Shown: positions 36,647 to 44,704 of the stretch, piece by piece
How positions within the stretch are numbered: the first letter of the stretch is position 1
Layout of the letters: each line of letters opens with the position of its first letter
Source of the DNA: Myxococcales bacterium
GTDB lineage: Bacteria; Myxococcota; Polyangia; Polyangiales; Polyangiaceae
NCBI GenBank assembly: GCA_003151595.1
Contig: PLXW01000008.1
Location: 5,887-69,200, forward strand
Direction: 5' to 3'
Length of the DNA stretch: 63,314 nucleotides
The notes under the pieces: model-generated
What the model was told of the DNA's origin: nothing
What the model saw: only the letters and a program-made list of their open reading frames with translations
The model's database searches: none
Program-made: the position numbers and the translations under genes

Positions 36647-38065
36647 ATGAAACTTGGACACGTCACGCTTGCCACGCTCGTCGTCGCCGCATGCACGGCC
36701 TGCGGAGGCACCTCGAAGGTCGGCGATGAGCACCTCGGCACCACCGGACAGGCGGTCGTCACCTGCGCCAGCGGCGCGACGGTCAAGGGAGTCGACGTCT
36801 CGACGTACCAAGGCTCGATCGATTGGAGCGCGGTGCACGCCTCGGGGCGCGACTTCGCCATCGCGCGCGTGAGCGACGGAACGACGAACCCCGACGGCAC
36901 GTTCGCCACCAACTGGGCCGGCATCAAAGCGGCGGGGATGGTGCGCGGCGTCTACCAGTTCTTCCGCGCGTCGGAGGACCCGACCGCGCAAGCCGACTTG
37001 CTCGTGAGCGCCGTGGGCACGTTGGAGCCGGGCGATCTCTCTCCGGTGGCCGACGTCGAGGTGATGGATGGCGCTTCGGGCGCGACGCTCGTGGCGAACC
37101 TCGCCACCTGGGTGAGCGTCATCCAGGCGAAGACGGGGCGCACGCCGATCATCTACGCGTCGCCCTCGTTCTGGGCCGCGCTGCCGAGCACCGCCCAGTT
37201 CGCGAGCGGGCTCGCGTGGATCGCCGATTGGGGCGTGAGCTGCCCCGACGTCCCGGCGCCGTGGAAAACGTGGAGCTTCTGGCAGACCGCTGACAACGGC
37301 TCGGTCTCGGGCATCTCGGGCGCCGTCGACGTCGACGAGTTCAACGGCACGCTCGCGGATCTCCAGGCGCTCGGGGGACCCGCGCCGTATGCCGCGCAGT
37401 TCGTGAGTCAGAGCTTCCCGCTGGCCTCGTCGGCGCTCACCATGACCGAAGGGCAGACGATCGCGTCGTTCATCGAGCTGAAGAACGTGGGCTCAAAGAC
37501 GTGGGACTCGAGCACGCGCCTCGCCACGACCCAGGCACGCGATCGGGCCAGCGTGTTCGCAGATGCGAGCTGGGTGTCGCCGAACCGGTTGGCGGCGGTG
37601 AAGGGGACCGTGGCGCCCGGCGCGACCTACAAGTTCGAGTTCGATCTTCACGCGCCTGAGAAGACCGGGACGTACCTCGAATACTTCGGCGTCGTCGAAG
37701 AGAGCGTCACCTGGTTCAGCGATCCCGGACAGGGCGGGCCGGCGGACGACGATCTCGAAGCGCAGATCACCGTCGTGGCAGGGCCTGCAGGCGGGATCAG
37801 CGACGCCGGCGCGGCGCCGATCGTCGATGCGGGAAACGGAAATGGGAGCGGCACGCCACCGATCGACGACGCGGGCGGCGTGACGACAGCAGCGAGCGCC
37901 ACCAACGACGCGACCTCGTCTCCCGCCGCGGGCGGGTGCAACATGGCGTCCGCATCGGATCGCTCGCCGACGTGGGGCATCGTCGTAGCTCTCCTCACGA
38001 TGCTCGCAGCGCGAAGGTGCCGCGCGGGCACGTCGCGACGCAAAGAAGCTTGCCTCTGGGCGTAG
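36647..38065 (+). CDS. GH25 muramidase with NBR1-like Ig domain and MYXO-CTERM anchor
   Basis: The protein has 472 residues. A lipoprotein-type signal (LVVAACTACGG) leads into a GH25 lysozyme domain. GVDVSTYQG opens the barrel, PVADVEVMDG holds the acidic catalytic pair and WSFWQTADNG closes the domain near residue 235. The Ig-like module (AAQFVSQSFPLASSALTM to DDLEAQITVV) is nearly the same as that of the divergent hydrolase. An Asp/Gly/Thr-rich linker then leads to GGCNMAS, a hydrophobic helix and ARRCR, a MYXO-CTERM tail. GH25 enzymes cut the beta-1,4 bond between MurNAc and GlcNAc. The ATG at 36647 has GAAGAGG upstream. It is probably surface-anchored and cleaves foreign or own peptidoglycan. 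Confidence 0.85.
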   Translation: MKLGHVTLATLVVAACTACGGTSKVGDEHLGTTGQAVVTCASGATVKGVDVSTYQGSIDWSAVHASGRDFAIARVSDGTTNPDGTFATNWAGIKAAGMVRGVYQFFRASEDPTAQADLLVSAVGTLEPGDLSPVADVEVMDGASGATLVANLATWVSVIQAKTGRTPIIYASPSFWAALPSTAQFASGLAWIADWGVSCPDVPAPWKTWSFWQTADNGSVSGISGAVDVDEFNGTLADLQALGGPAPYAAQFVSQSFPLASSALTMTEGQTIASFIELKNVGSKTWDSSTRLATTQARDRASVFADASWVSPNRLAAVKGTVAPGATYKFEFDLHAPEKTGTYLEYFGVVEESVTWFSDPGQGGPADDDLEAQITVVAGPAGGISDAGAAPIVDAGNGNGSGTPPIDDAGGVTTAASATNDATSSPAAGGCNMASASDRSPTWGIVVALLTMLAARRCRAGTSRRKEACLWA

Positions 38066-38085
38066 TTGGCGGGCACTGTTTCCCC

Positions 38086-39411
38086 GTGTCGGACGACGAG
38101 CTGCGCACAGAGCTGACCGCTCCACCTGCCTCCCAGAGACCGGTCGGCGCTTTCTCGCTGCACGCCATCGCCGGGCCGTGCGCCGGGAGCAGCCTCACGG
38201 TGAGCACGCCGGGGAGGCGCGCGCTCATCGGTCAGAGTGAGGTGTGCGATCTCATCCTCTCGGACAGGCGCGTCTCGCGGCGCCACATCGCCGTCGAGCT
38301 CACGGGCGACTCGCTCCGCGTGATCGATCTCGGCTCGAGCAACGGCACGTTCGTCGCGGGCCTTCGCGTGGTCGAAATTCTCCTGCGAGGCGGCGAGGAC
38401 GTCGTCATCGGAGACACCACGCTCCACGTCGCGCGCGTCGATGTCTCGCCCGACTCCAGCGCCGTCTCGCCGCGAACGAGCTTTGGGCGGCTGATCGGCT
38501 CGAGCCCGGCGATGCGCGCGCTCTATCCCTTCTGTGAGCGGCTCGCGCAGACCGACGTCACCGTGCTCATCGAAGGGGAAACGGGCACGGGCAAGGAGAT
38601 GCTCGCCGAGTCGCTCCACGAAGCGGGGCCGCGAGCGAACGGCCCGTTCGTCGTCTTCGATTGCACGACCGTGGCGCCGAACCTGCTCGAGTCGGAGCTG
38701 TTCGGTCACGAGCGCGGTGCCTTCACGGGCGCGGCGACGTCGCGGGCAGGGCTCTTCGAGCAGGCCGACGGCGGGACGCTGCTCATCGACGAGATCGGCG
38801 ATCTCGATCTGACGCTGCAGCCGAAGCTCCTTCGCGCCATCGAGCGGTCGGAGGTGCGTCGCGTCGGCGGACAAGGTCTGACGAAGTTCGACGTGCGCGT
38901 CTTGACGGCGACGCGCCGCGATCTCGATCAAGAGGTGCAACGCGGGCGTTTCCGCGACGACCTCTTTCATCGCATCGCCGTCGCGCGCCTCGAGCTCCCG
39001 CCGCTTCGCGCGCGCAAAGGGGATGTCGCGGTCCTCGCGCGCTACTTCGCGCAAGAGCATGGTGCCGGCGCGAGCGCGATCCCGTACGACCAGCTGCTCC
39101 GCTGGGAAGACGCGCCGTGGCCGGGCAACGCGCGCGAGCTCAAGAACGCGGTCGCTCGTTACCTCGCGCTCGGCGACATCGGGGAAGCGCCCTCGCCGGG
39201 CGGCGCGCCCGTGTTGCCACCGAGCGCGGCGTTCGACGGGCTGCTCGGCCTCCCGCTGGCTCGCGCGCGCGAGCAGCTCAACGACGAGTTCGAGCGCGTG
39301 TACATCGAGCACGTGCTCGCCGCGCACGGAGGCGACATCGCCAAAGCCGCCGCTGCGTCGGGGATCGCCCGCCGGCAGTTCTTCCGCTTGAAGGCCCGGG
39401 CCGCGCGGTGA
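38086..39411 (+). CDS. FHA-domain sigma54-dependent transcriptional activator
   Basis: The protein has 441 residues. The N-terminal FHA domain reads ALIGQSEVCDLILSDRRVSRRH then DLGSSNGTFVAG, the usual phosphothreonine-binding signature. The AAA+ domain has Walker A GETGTGKEM, the sigma54-contacting GAFTGA loop, Walker B LLIDEIGDL and arginine finger segment FRDDLFHRIA. The C-terminal Fis-type helix-turn-helix is GGDIAKAAAASGIARRQFFRLK. It should open sigma54 promoters in response to Thr phosphorylation by a Ser/Thr kinase, two of which are in the window. The start is GTG 38086; the longer upstream frame belongs to the GH25 gene. It overlaps the next start by 1 base (TGATG). Confidence 0.9.
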   Translation: MSDDELRTELTAPPASQRPVGAFSLHAIAGPCAGSSLTVSTPGRRALIGQSEVCDLILSDRRVSRRHIAVELTGDSLRVIDLGSSNGTFVAGLRVVEILLRGGEDVVIGDTTLHVARVDVSPDSSAVSPRTSFGRLIGSSPAMRALYPFCERLAQTDVTVLIEGETGTGKEMLAESLHEAGPRANGPFVVFDCTTVAPNLLESELFGHERGAFTGAATSRAGLFEQADGGTLLIDEIGDLDLTLQPKLLRAIERSEVRRVGGQGLTKFDVRVLTATRRDLDQEVQRGRFRDDLFHRIAVARLELPPLRARKGDVAVLARYFAQEHGAGASAIPYDQLLRWEDAPWPGNARELKNAVARYLALGDIGEAPSPGGAPVLPPSAAFDGLLGLPLARAREQLNDEFERVYIEHVLAAHGGDIAKAAAASGIARRQFFRLKARAAR

Positions 39412-40238
39412 TGCGTCGCGCGCGGGTCCTCGCCGTCGCCGTCGCCGTGCTCGCCGTGCTCGCCGGCGCGCGTGGAAACGAGGCGCGTGCCGACGAGAAG
39501 GGCGAGTGCTCCGCGAAATACCAGAGCGCGCAGCGCTCGCGCGCCGCGGGGAAGCTCACGCTCGCGCGGGCGGATCTCCTGCGATGCGCCGAGCCGACGT
39601 GCCCGACGTTCGTGAGCAACGACTGCAAGACGTGGCTCGCGGAGGTCGACGACGAGCTCCCCACGCTTGTCTACGCCGTGCTCGACTCCAACGGCGGCGA
39701 CGTACCCAACGGCGTCATCCGCGTCGACGGGGTCGCTGTACCGAGCGCGACTGACGGGCTCGGACACGCGGTCGATCCGGGCGAGCACCTCGTGGAGGCG
39801 AGGGCCGGCGGCGAATCGCTCCGCCAGCAGATCATCGTTCGTGTCGGCGAGAGAGCGCGTCGCATCGAGCTTCGCCTGGCGGTCGATCCTTCGCCGCTCG
39901 GCGAGAGCGGTTCGACGCCAGCCGTGCGCGGGCGGTCACCGCTCGGCGCGTACGTTCTCGGGGGGGTGGGCGTCGCGGCGATCGCGGTGGGGACCGCCCT
40001 GTGGATCACGGGCTCGAACGCCGCCAGGACCTACAACGCTTCGTGCGAGTCGACCGGCTGCACGGAGGACGAGCGTGACAGCGCGCATCGGCAGCTCGTC
40101 GCCGGCGACATCCTCTGGGGCGCGGGGCTCGCGGCCGGGATCGGCGCGGTCGCCGTGCTCCTCACGCATCGAAGCCCCGCGGCGTCGCCCATGGTCTCGT
40201 TCGGCCCGTCGGGCGTGAGCGTGTCGGGCTCGTTCTAG
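39411..40238 (+). CDS. Exported PEGA-like membrane protein
   Basis: The protein has 275 residues. It has an N-terminal signal or anchor helix (VLAVAVAVLAVLAGA) and a Cys-containing region (CSAKYQSAQ to CKTWLAEV). A PEGA-type surface domain follows (GVIRVDGVAVPSATDGLGHAVDPGEHLVEA). Two hydrophobic segments near the C-terminus flank a loop with two Cys (ARTYNASCESTGCTEDE). This architecture is common in Polyangia, often next to Ser/Thr kinases and sigma54 activators. The start overlaps the activator stop by one base, so translation is coupled; the pair probably acts together. No enzymatic motif. Confidence 0.7.
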   Translation: MRRARVLAVAVAVLAVLAGARGNEARADEKGECSAKYQSAQRSRAAGKLTLARADLLRCAEPTCPTFVSNDCKTWLAEVDDELPTLVYAVLDSNGGDVPNGVIRVDGVAVPSATDGLGHAVDPGEHLVEARAGGESLRQQIIVRVGERARRIELRLAVDPSPLGESGSTPAVRGRSPLGAYVLGGVGVAAIAVGTALWITGSNAARTYNASCESTGCTEDERDSAHRQLVAGDILWGAGLAAGIGAVAVLLTHRSPAASPMVSFGPSGVSVSGSF

Positions 40239-40283
40239 GCCTCCGAGCGCGAATTCGCATCGTCCTCGAGACGGCGGACGATC

Positions 40284-40412
40284 GATGAGTCGATCGGACT
40301 AATCGCTGGGTGTGACGGCCCCGAGGGATGAGTCGATCGGACTAATCGCCGGTGGGACGGCCAAGGAGGGATGAGTCGATTGGACTAATCGCCGGTGAGA
40401 ATCGCACTCGGC
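40284..40412. repeat. Three 43-nt tandem repeats with an internal dyad
   Basis: Units start at 40284, 40327 and 40370, exactly 43 bases apart. The first 23 bases are nearly identical (GATGAGTCGATCGGACTAAT then CGC), and the remainder drifts. Each holds the dyad AGTC-N5-GACT. They lie between two convergent genes (39411-40238 and 40425-41882), so a promoter role is unlikely. They could be a repeat family, a terminator or protein-binding sites. Confidence 0.75.
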
Positions 40413-40424
40413 GACCTAGCGAGC

Positions 40425-41882
40425 TCACATGCACTCGGGCCGCGGGACGCGGATGCCGTTGCGATCGACGACGTATGGGATCGTGCAATCGGGCTTGGAA
40501 GGCGAGGGACGCGCGGGCGGAGGGCGCGGCGATCGCCGGACGTGCGAGGCGTGGATCGGCGGCGACGGAGCGCCGGGTGCGGCGGGCGGCGCAGACGCGG
40601 AGGGGGACTCGGGAGGCGTCGCGGAGGGATCTGCGCTCGCGAGCGGAGCGTCAGCGGGCGCGAGGGGCGCCGCCTTCGGACCGGATCGCCGAAGGAAGAG
40701 CGCGAGCGCGACGAGCAGGAGCGCTCCCGCGGTCCACGCAATGACGCGGGACCACTGACGACGATGCGATGCGTCCGTCGGCGCCGCTTCTTCGACCACG
40801 GGGAGCGGGCTCGCGCGCGTCACCACCGCCGAAGACGACGTCGACGCCGGGAGCGACGGAGCGGACGAGAGCGGCGGGACCGAAATGGGCGCCGCGGAAT
40901 TCCGGTCCATCGGGAGCGCCGCGGCGCGCTCGAGGAGCGCCTTCTGCGACGCGATCTCGGCGTGCGCCAGATCGCGCACCAGCTCGGCGACGCTCGCGTA
41001 CGGCGCCGGCGTCGTCGCGGTTTCGAGCGCGATGGCCATCTGCGCGGCGAACGGAAAGCGCTCGCGCGGATTGTTGGCGAGCGCCTTCATGACGACGTCG
41101 TCGAGGGCTGGCGGGACGTCCGCGACCCAGCTCGACGGCGGCTCCACGCGCTGCACGAGAATGGCCGACGTGAGCCCGCCGGGCGACGAGGCGCCACGCA
41201 TCGCCGTCCCGGTGATCATCTCCCACAGCAAGAGCCCGACCCCGTAGATGTCGGCGCGCCGATCGACCGCCTCCTGCCCGAACTGCTCGGGCGCGATGTA
41301 GCGGAGCTTTCCTTTGATCTCGCCTACGCGCGTCGTCTCGACCTGGTTGGCGGCGCGCGCGATCCCGAAGTCGGCGACGCGCGTGATCCCGTCGACGCCG
41401 ATGAGGATGTTCTGCGGCGAGACGTCGCGATGCACGATCTCGAGCGACTTCCCCTGCTCGTTCGTCGTCTCGTGCGCGGCGTGCAAGCCGTGGAGCACGT
41501 CGGAGGCGATGCGCGACGCGATGGCGAGCGGCAGGCGTTCGCTTCGCGCGCGAGCCGCCGCGAGGAGCCGCGCCAGCGAAACGCCGTGCACGTACTCCAT
41601 GACGAGGAGCAGCTCGCCCTCCTCCTCCACGACATCGAGCGTTTGCACCACGTTCGGGTGGTGCACGAGCGACGTGATGCGCGCCTCGTCCACGAACATG
41701 CCGAGGATGTGGGGGTCGCCGGCGAACGCTGCGTTGATCCGCTTGATGGCGACGTTGAGCGACACGCCACGCGCCGCCCGCATCCGCCCGAGGTAGACCG
41801 TGCCCATCCCCCCCGCTGCGAGCGGATGAACGATCTCGTACCGGCCGAAGCTCGTTCGCGCTGCGACGGGCTCGGGCAACAT
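40425..41882 (-). CDS. Membrane Ser/Thr protein kinase
   Basis: The protein has 485 residues. The Hanks-type kinase domain has a Gly loop (LAAGGMGTVYLGR), the catalytic Lys in NVAIKRI, HRDVSPQN, DFGIARA and APEQFG. The DFG and HRD motifs are intact, so it should be active. After about residue 365 a single transmembrane helix (AWTAGALLLVALALFL) leads to a Pro/Ala/Ser-rich outer segment ending in PRPECM. It probably signals from the envelope to FHA-domain effectors, two of which are in the window (38086 and 49011). The start is ATG 41882. It is convergent to the PEGA gene and divergent from the Ig-lipoprotein gene, 81 bases away. Confidence 0.9.
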   Translation of the reverse strand: MLPEPVAARTSFGRYEIVHPLAAGGMGTVYLGRMRAARGVSLNVAIKRINAAFAGDPHILGMFVDEARITSLVHHPNVVQTLDVVEEEGELLLVMEYVHGVSLARLLAAARARSERLPLAIASRIASDVLHGLHAAHETTNEQGKSLEIVHRDVSPQNILIGVDGITRVADFGIARAANQVETTRVGEIKGKLRYIAPEQFGQEAVDRRADIYGVGLLLWEMITGTAMRGASSPGGLTSAILVQRVEPPSSWVADVPPALDDVVMKALANNPRERFPFAAQMAIALETATTPAPYASVAELVRDLAHAEIASQKALLERAAALPMDRNSAAPISVPPLSSAPSLPASTSSSAVVTRASPLPVVEEAAPTDASHRRQWSRVIAWTAGALLLVALALFLRRSGPKAAPLAPADAPLASADPSATPPESPSASAPPAAPGAPSPPIHASHVRRSPRPPPARPSPSKPDCTIPYVVDRNGIRVPRPECM

Positions 41883-41922
41883 GACTACTAGCTACCACAC
41901 CGCGCGCCGACCGGCCGCGACG

Positions 41923-41932
41923 TGACTATACT
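41923..41932 (+). promoter_or_regulatory. Putative -10 element (TGAC-TATACT)
   Basis: TATACT at 41927-41932 follows TGAC, 31 bases before the lipoprotein start at 41964. It matches the TGACTAT pattern at 2943 and 20759. No clear -35 hexamer is seen. The region is divergent with the kinase gene. Confidence 0.4.
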
Positions 41933-41963
41933 CATCGGGGTTTCGCCCACGTTCGGAACAGAC

Positions 41964-42965
41964 ATGCGCGGCAAGCGATTGATCGTCATCGGAGCGGGGC
42001 TCGTCATTAGCACCGGCAGCGCGTGCTCGCTGCTCACGAAGCTCGACGCGCCGACCGGGGAAGCCCCCCTGGACGGCGCGGTCGACGCCGCGTTCCAGAC
42101 GGTCGACGGCTGTGGCTCGTCCGAAGTGTGCACCGGCGACGGCGCGACTCCGTTCTATGCGGCGGAATACATTGACCAGAGCTTCCCGCTGGCGACGACG
42201 GCGCTGAAGATGGTCGAGGGGGAAGTCATCGCTTCTTACGTGGAGTTCGCGAACGTCGGTGGGACGGCGTGGGACTCGAACACGCAGCTCGCAACGAGCG
42301 CCCCGCGCGATCGCGCGAGCGCCTTTGCCGACGGCACGTGGCTCGCTCCCAATCGTGCGGCCGCGGTGAAAGGGACGATCCAACCCGGCTCGTCGTACAA
42401 GTTCACGTTCAACCTGCAGGCCCCGCAGAAGCCCGCGACGTACTTCGAGCACTTCGCTTTCGTCGACAGGAACGTTTGGTTCGGTGACCCGGGGCAGGGG
42501 GGGCCGGCGGACAACGACATCGAAGTGCAGATCGTGGTCGTGGCGCCGGAGTACCGCGGGACGTTCCTGGCGCAGACGTTCCCGCTCGCTCCGGCGGCGG
42601 TCACCGTGAGCTTGGGCGCCGTCGCGAAGGGCACCATCCAGCTAACCAACACCGGCACGAAGCCGTGGATAGCCGGCACGACGAAGCTCGCGATCATCCC
42701 GCGCGAACAGGCGTCCTCGTTCGCGGACACGAGCTGGCTCTCGCCGACACGCGTAGCCACCGTGGCCGCCAATGTCGCCCCCGGCGACGTGGGCGCGTTC
42801 CCCGTCGCGCTCGACGCGACGAAGACCGGAGACTTCACGATCCTCTTCGGGCTGGTCGAGGAAGGGGTGACCTGGTTCGCCGACGCGACGCTCGGGGGTG
42901 GTCCGCCCGACGGCTTGCTCAAGGTCCATCTCGTGGTCGACGAGCTCGACGCCGGAAGCGACTGA
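41964..42965 (+). CDS. Lipoprotein with two NBR1-like Ig domains
   Basis: The protein has 333 residues. A signal peptide ends in VISTGSACS, a lipobox. After a short linker come two Ig-like modules. The first (YAAEYIDQSFPLATTALKM to DNDIEVQIVVVAP) closely resembles those of the two hydrolases. The second (FLAQTFPLAPAAVTV to DGLLKVHLVVDEL) is more diverged. There is no catalytic domain and no MYXO-CTERM tail. It may be a wall- or exopolymer-binding subunit for the same system. ATG 41964 is chosen over an upstream GTG-like start because it begins the signal peptide. Confidence 0.75.
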   Translation: MRGKRLIVIGAGLVISTGSACSLLTKLDAPTGEAPLDGAVDAAFQTVDGCGSSEVCTGDGATPFYAAEYIDQSFPLATTALKMVEGEVIASYVEFANVGGTAWDSNTQLATSAPRDRASAFADGTWLAPNRAAAVKGTIQPGSSYKFTFNLQAPQKPATYFEHFAFVDRNVWFGDPGQGGPADNDIEVQIVVVAPEYRGTFLAQTFPLAPAAVTVSLGAVAKGTIQLTNTGTKPWIAGTTKLAIIPREQASSFADTSWLSPTRVATVAANVAPGDVGAFPVALDATKTGDFTILFGLVEEGVTWFADATLGGGPPDGLLKVHLVVDELDAGSD

Positions 42966-42982
42966 GTCGGAAGACGGAGCGA

Positions 42983-43378
42983 ATGCGCGCGCTGCTCTTT
43001 CGTCTTCTTCGCTCCGCCGGCGCCGGTGGCGTCGCGACGCTCGTGGACCTCGCCGCACTCACCACGATGGTCTCCCTCCTCGGACTGTCACCGCGGGTCG
43101 CCAGCCTTCCGGCGCTCACGCTGGGGAGCATCGCCATGTTCTTCGGCCAGAAGCACTTCGCGTTTCGCGCGCGCGGTGGGCCCGTGGCGCGCGAAGCGGT
43201 GCTCTTCGCGATCGTGCAGGTGGTGGGGCTCGTGCTGAACGCCTTTCTCTACGACGCGCTCCTCCGCGCCTCACCGTTCGCCTCGCAGTGGTACGTGGGC
43301 GCGCGACTGGTCACGACGAACCTGGTGTGGCTCGGATTCAGCTTTCCGACCTGGCACTATGTCTTTCGCGCCCGGTAG
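42983..43378 (+). CDS. GtrA-like membrane protein
   Basis: The protein has 131 residues, with four predicted transmembrane helices and the GtrA hallmarks FRLLRSAGAGGVATLVDLAAL in helix 1 and MFFGQKHFAF before helix 3. GtrA proteins are small membrane proteins linked to transfer or flipping of undecaprenyl-linked sugars in cell-wall and O-antigen modification. It starts 17 bases after the Ig-lipoprotein stop and could be co-transcribed, but no glycosyltransferase partner is adjacent. The family call is good; the substrate is unknown. Confidence 0.82.
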   Translation: MRALLFRLLRSAGAGGVATLVDLAALTTMVSLLGLSPRVASLPALTLGSIAMFFGQKHFAFRARGGPVAREAVLFAIVQVVGLVLNAFLYDALLRASPFASQWYVGARLVTTNLVWLGFSFPTWHYVFRAR

Positions 43379-43466
43379 CCGTGACGCGAGGGAGGATGAG
43401 ACCGCTGCCGGCGTACACATAGGCCTCGGACGGATCCTCTCCGTCCCCCGAAAGGACTTCCGGCCC

Positions 43467-43949
43467 ATGAACGCACTCCGCCTCTCCGCGCTCGGCATCT
43501 GTCTTCTCGTTGCTGCCGCTTGCGGCGCCGCCGGCTGCGGGAAAAAGGACGACGCCGCTGCGAGCACCAACACGACCGGCGGTCAGGCCGCGGCCGCTGT
43601 CCCGAACTCGACGTGCGACTCGCGCGCCGAAAACGGCAAGTGCGGCGAGTACACGAAGTCGGACAACGCCGAAGCCAACAAGATGGCGTGCGGGATGTTC
43701 AAGGGGACGTGGTCGACGACGCCGTGCCCGAAGGAGCTCGCCTTCGCGAGCTGCACGATGGACGACAAGATCAATTACTATTTCGCCGGCAAGTCGAACG
43801 CGATCGAGAACGTCAGCGCAGACTTTGCGTCGATCGATTGCGACATGGTCTCCGGCAAGCTCGCCACGCTGAAGCCTGCGGCGCCCGCGGCCGCGGCCCC
43901 GGCGGCTCCTGCAGGGCACGCTTCGAAGCCCAAGCCCAAGACGAAGTAG
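43467..43949 (+). CDS. Small Cys-containing lipoprotein
   Basis: The protein has 160 residues. The signal peptide has two candidate lipobox cysteines (VAAACGAAGCGKK). The mature part has several Cys (CDSRAENGKCGEY, CGMFKGTWSTTPCPKE, SCTMDDK) and ends in an Ala/Pro stretch with a Lys-rich tip. The start is ATG 43467, with AAAGGA upstream at a slightly long spacing. No known domain is recognised. Confidence 0.6.
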   Translation: MNALRLSALGICLLVAAACGAAGCGKKDDAAASTNTTGGQAAAAVPNSTCDSRAENGKCGEYTKSDNAEANKMACGMFKGTWSTTPCPKELAFASCTMDDKINYYFAGKSNAIENVSADFASIDCDMVSGKLATLKPAAPAAAAPAAPAGHASKPKPKTK

Positions 43950-44034
43950 TCGCTCGCGTCCGATTCGACCGCTGGACCCCCTTCCGCGCCCGCGGTCGCG
44001 TACGCACATTCCCATGCAGAAAGTGAGGTGCCTC

Positions 44035-44703
44035 ATGGCACGTCTCAACCTGTATGGGGTCATCGTCATCGCGGTGGTGGGAACGCTCTCCTGCGCGGCG
44101 CAAGCGCCGCCTCTACGGAGCATGGCCCGCGCCGAGCCTCCACCGCCGGCGACGTCTGTCTCGCTCACGGGGGCTCAGGTGCCGTCGACCGCTTCCCCGC
44201 CGTCGGCCGAGCCGCTGCCGCCCATGCCTGACGAGACCGCCTCGATGGCACGCGCTGCGCGCTGGACCGACGCGGAGATCGTGGGCGCGCTCGAGGCCGC
44301 GCAGGCGGGGCGCGATCGCGAAGCCAAGGCGGCGCGGGTGCGGTCGAAGAGCGCGCGCGTGGATCGGTTCGCGGAAGACGTGCTCCAGCAGGAGCGCGAA
44401 ACGATCCACGACGAATCGGGGTTCGAACACGCGATCGGGTCGATCGGGAGCGACCTTCGCACCCAGGTGGAAGAAGCACGTCACGCGGCCGCCGTCGCGT
44501 CGATCGACGCGACCGGAGCGGGCTTCGATCGTGACTTCATGACGGCGGAGCTTCGCTACGAGCGGATCCTGATGCACCTCATCGAAGACGAGATGCTGCC
44601 CAGCGCCCGTGCGCCGCAGCTCCGTCGCTTCCTCGAGTCGTTGCGCGCCAAGACGGCGCGGCGGATCTCGGCTGCCGAGGAGGTCGAATCGAAGCTTCCG
44701 TGA
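44035..44703 (+). CDS. Exported DUF4142-like protein
   Basis: The protein has 222 residues. A hydrophobic N-terminus ends in LSCAAQ, a possible lipobox. A Pro/Ser-rich linker follows, then an all-helical domain with DAEIVGALEAAQAGRDREAKAA and FDRDFMTAELRYERILMHLIEDEMLP, which match the ferritin-like DUF4142 pattern. Members are exported and of uncertain function. The ATG at 44035 is favoured over 44014 because GAGG lies 6 bases upstream. The gene converges with the cytochrome P450 gene, 1 base apart. Confidence 0.65.
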   Translation: MARLNLYGVIVIAVVGTLSCAAQAPPLRSMARAEPPPPATSVSLTGAQVPSTASPPSAEPLPPMPDETASMARAARWTDAEIVGALEAAQAGRDREAKAARVRSKSARVDRFAEDVLQQERETIHDESGFEHAIGSIGSDLRTQVEEARHAAAVASIDATGAGFDRDFMTAELRYERILMHLIEDEMLPSARAPQLRRFLESLRAKTARRISAAEEVESKLP

Positions 44704-44704
44704 C

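Noticed and set aside
39159..39788. Minus-strand ORF across the activator/PEGA junction
   Set aside because: It is Arg/Glu-rich antisense text with no plausible start signal or domain, and the overlapped plus-strand frames are secure.
43361..43390. Possible sigma54 (-24/-12) element TGGCACTATGTCTTTCGC
   Set aside because: GG and GC are not spaced by the required 10 bases and it lies inside the gtrA-like coding region.
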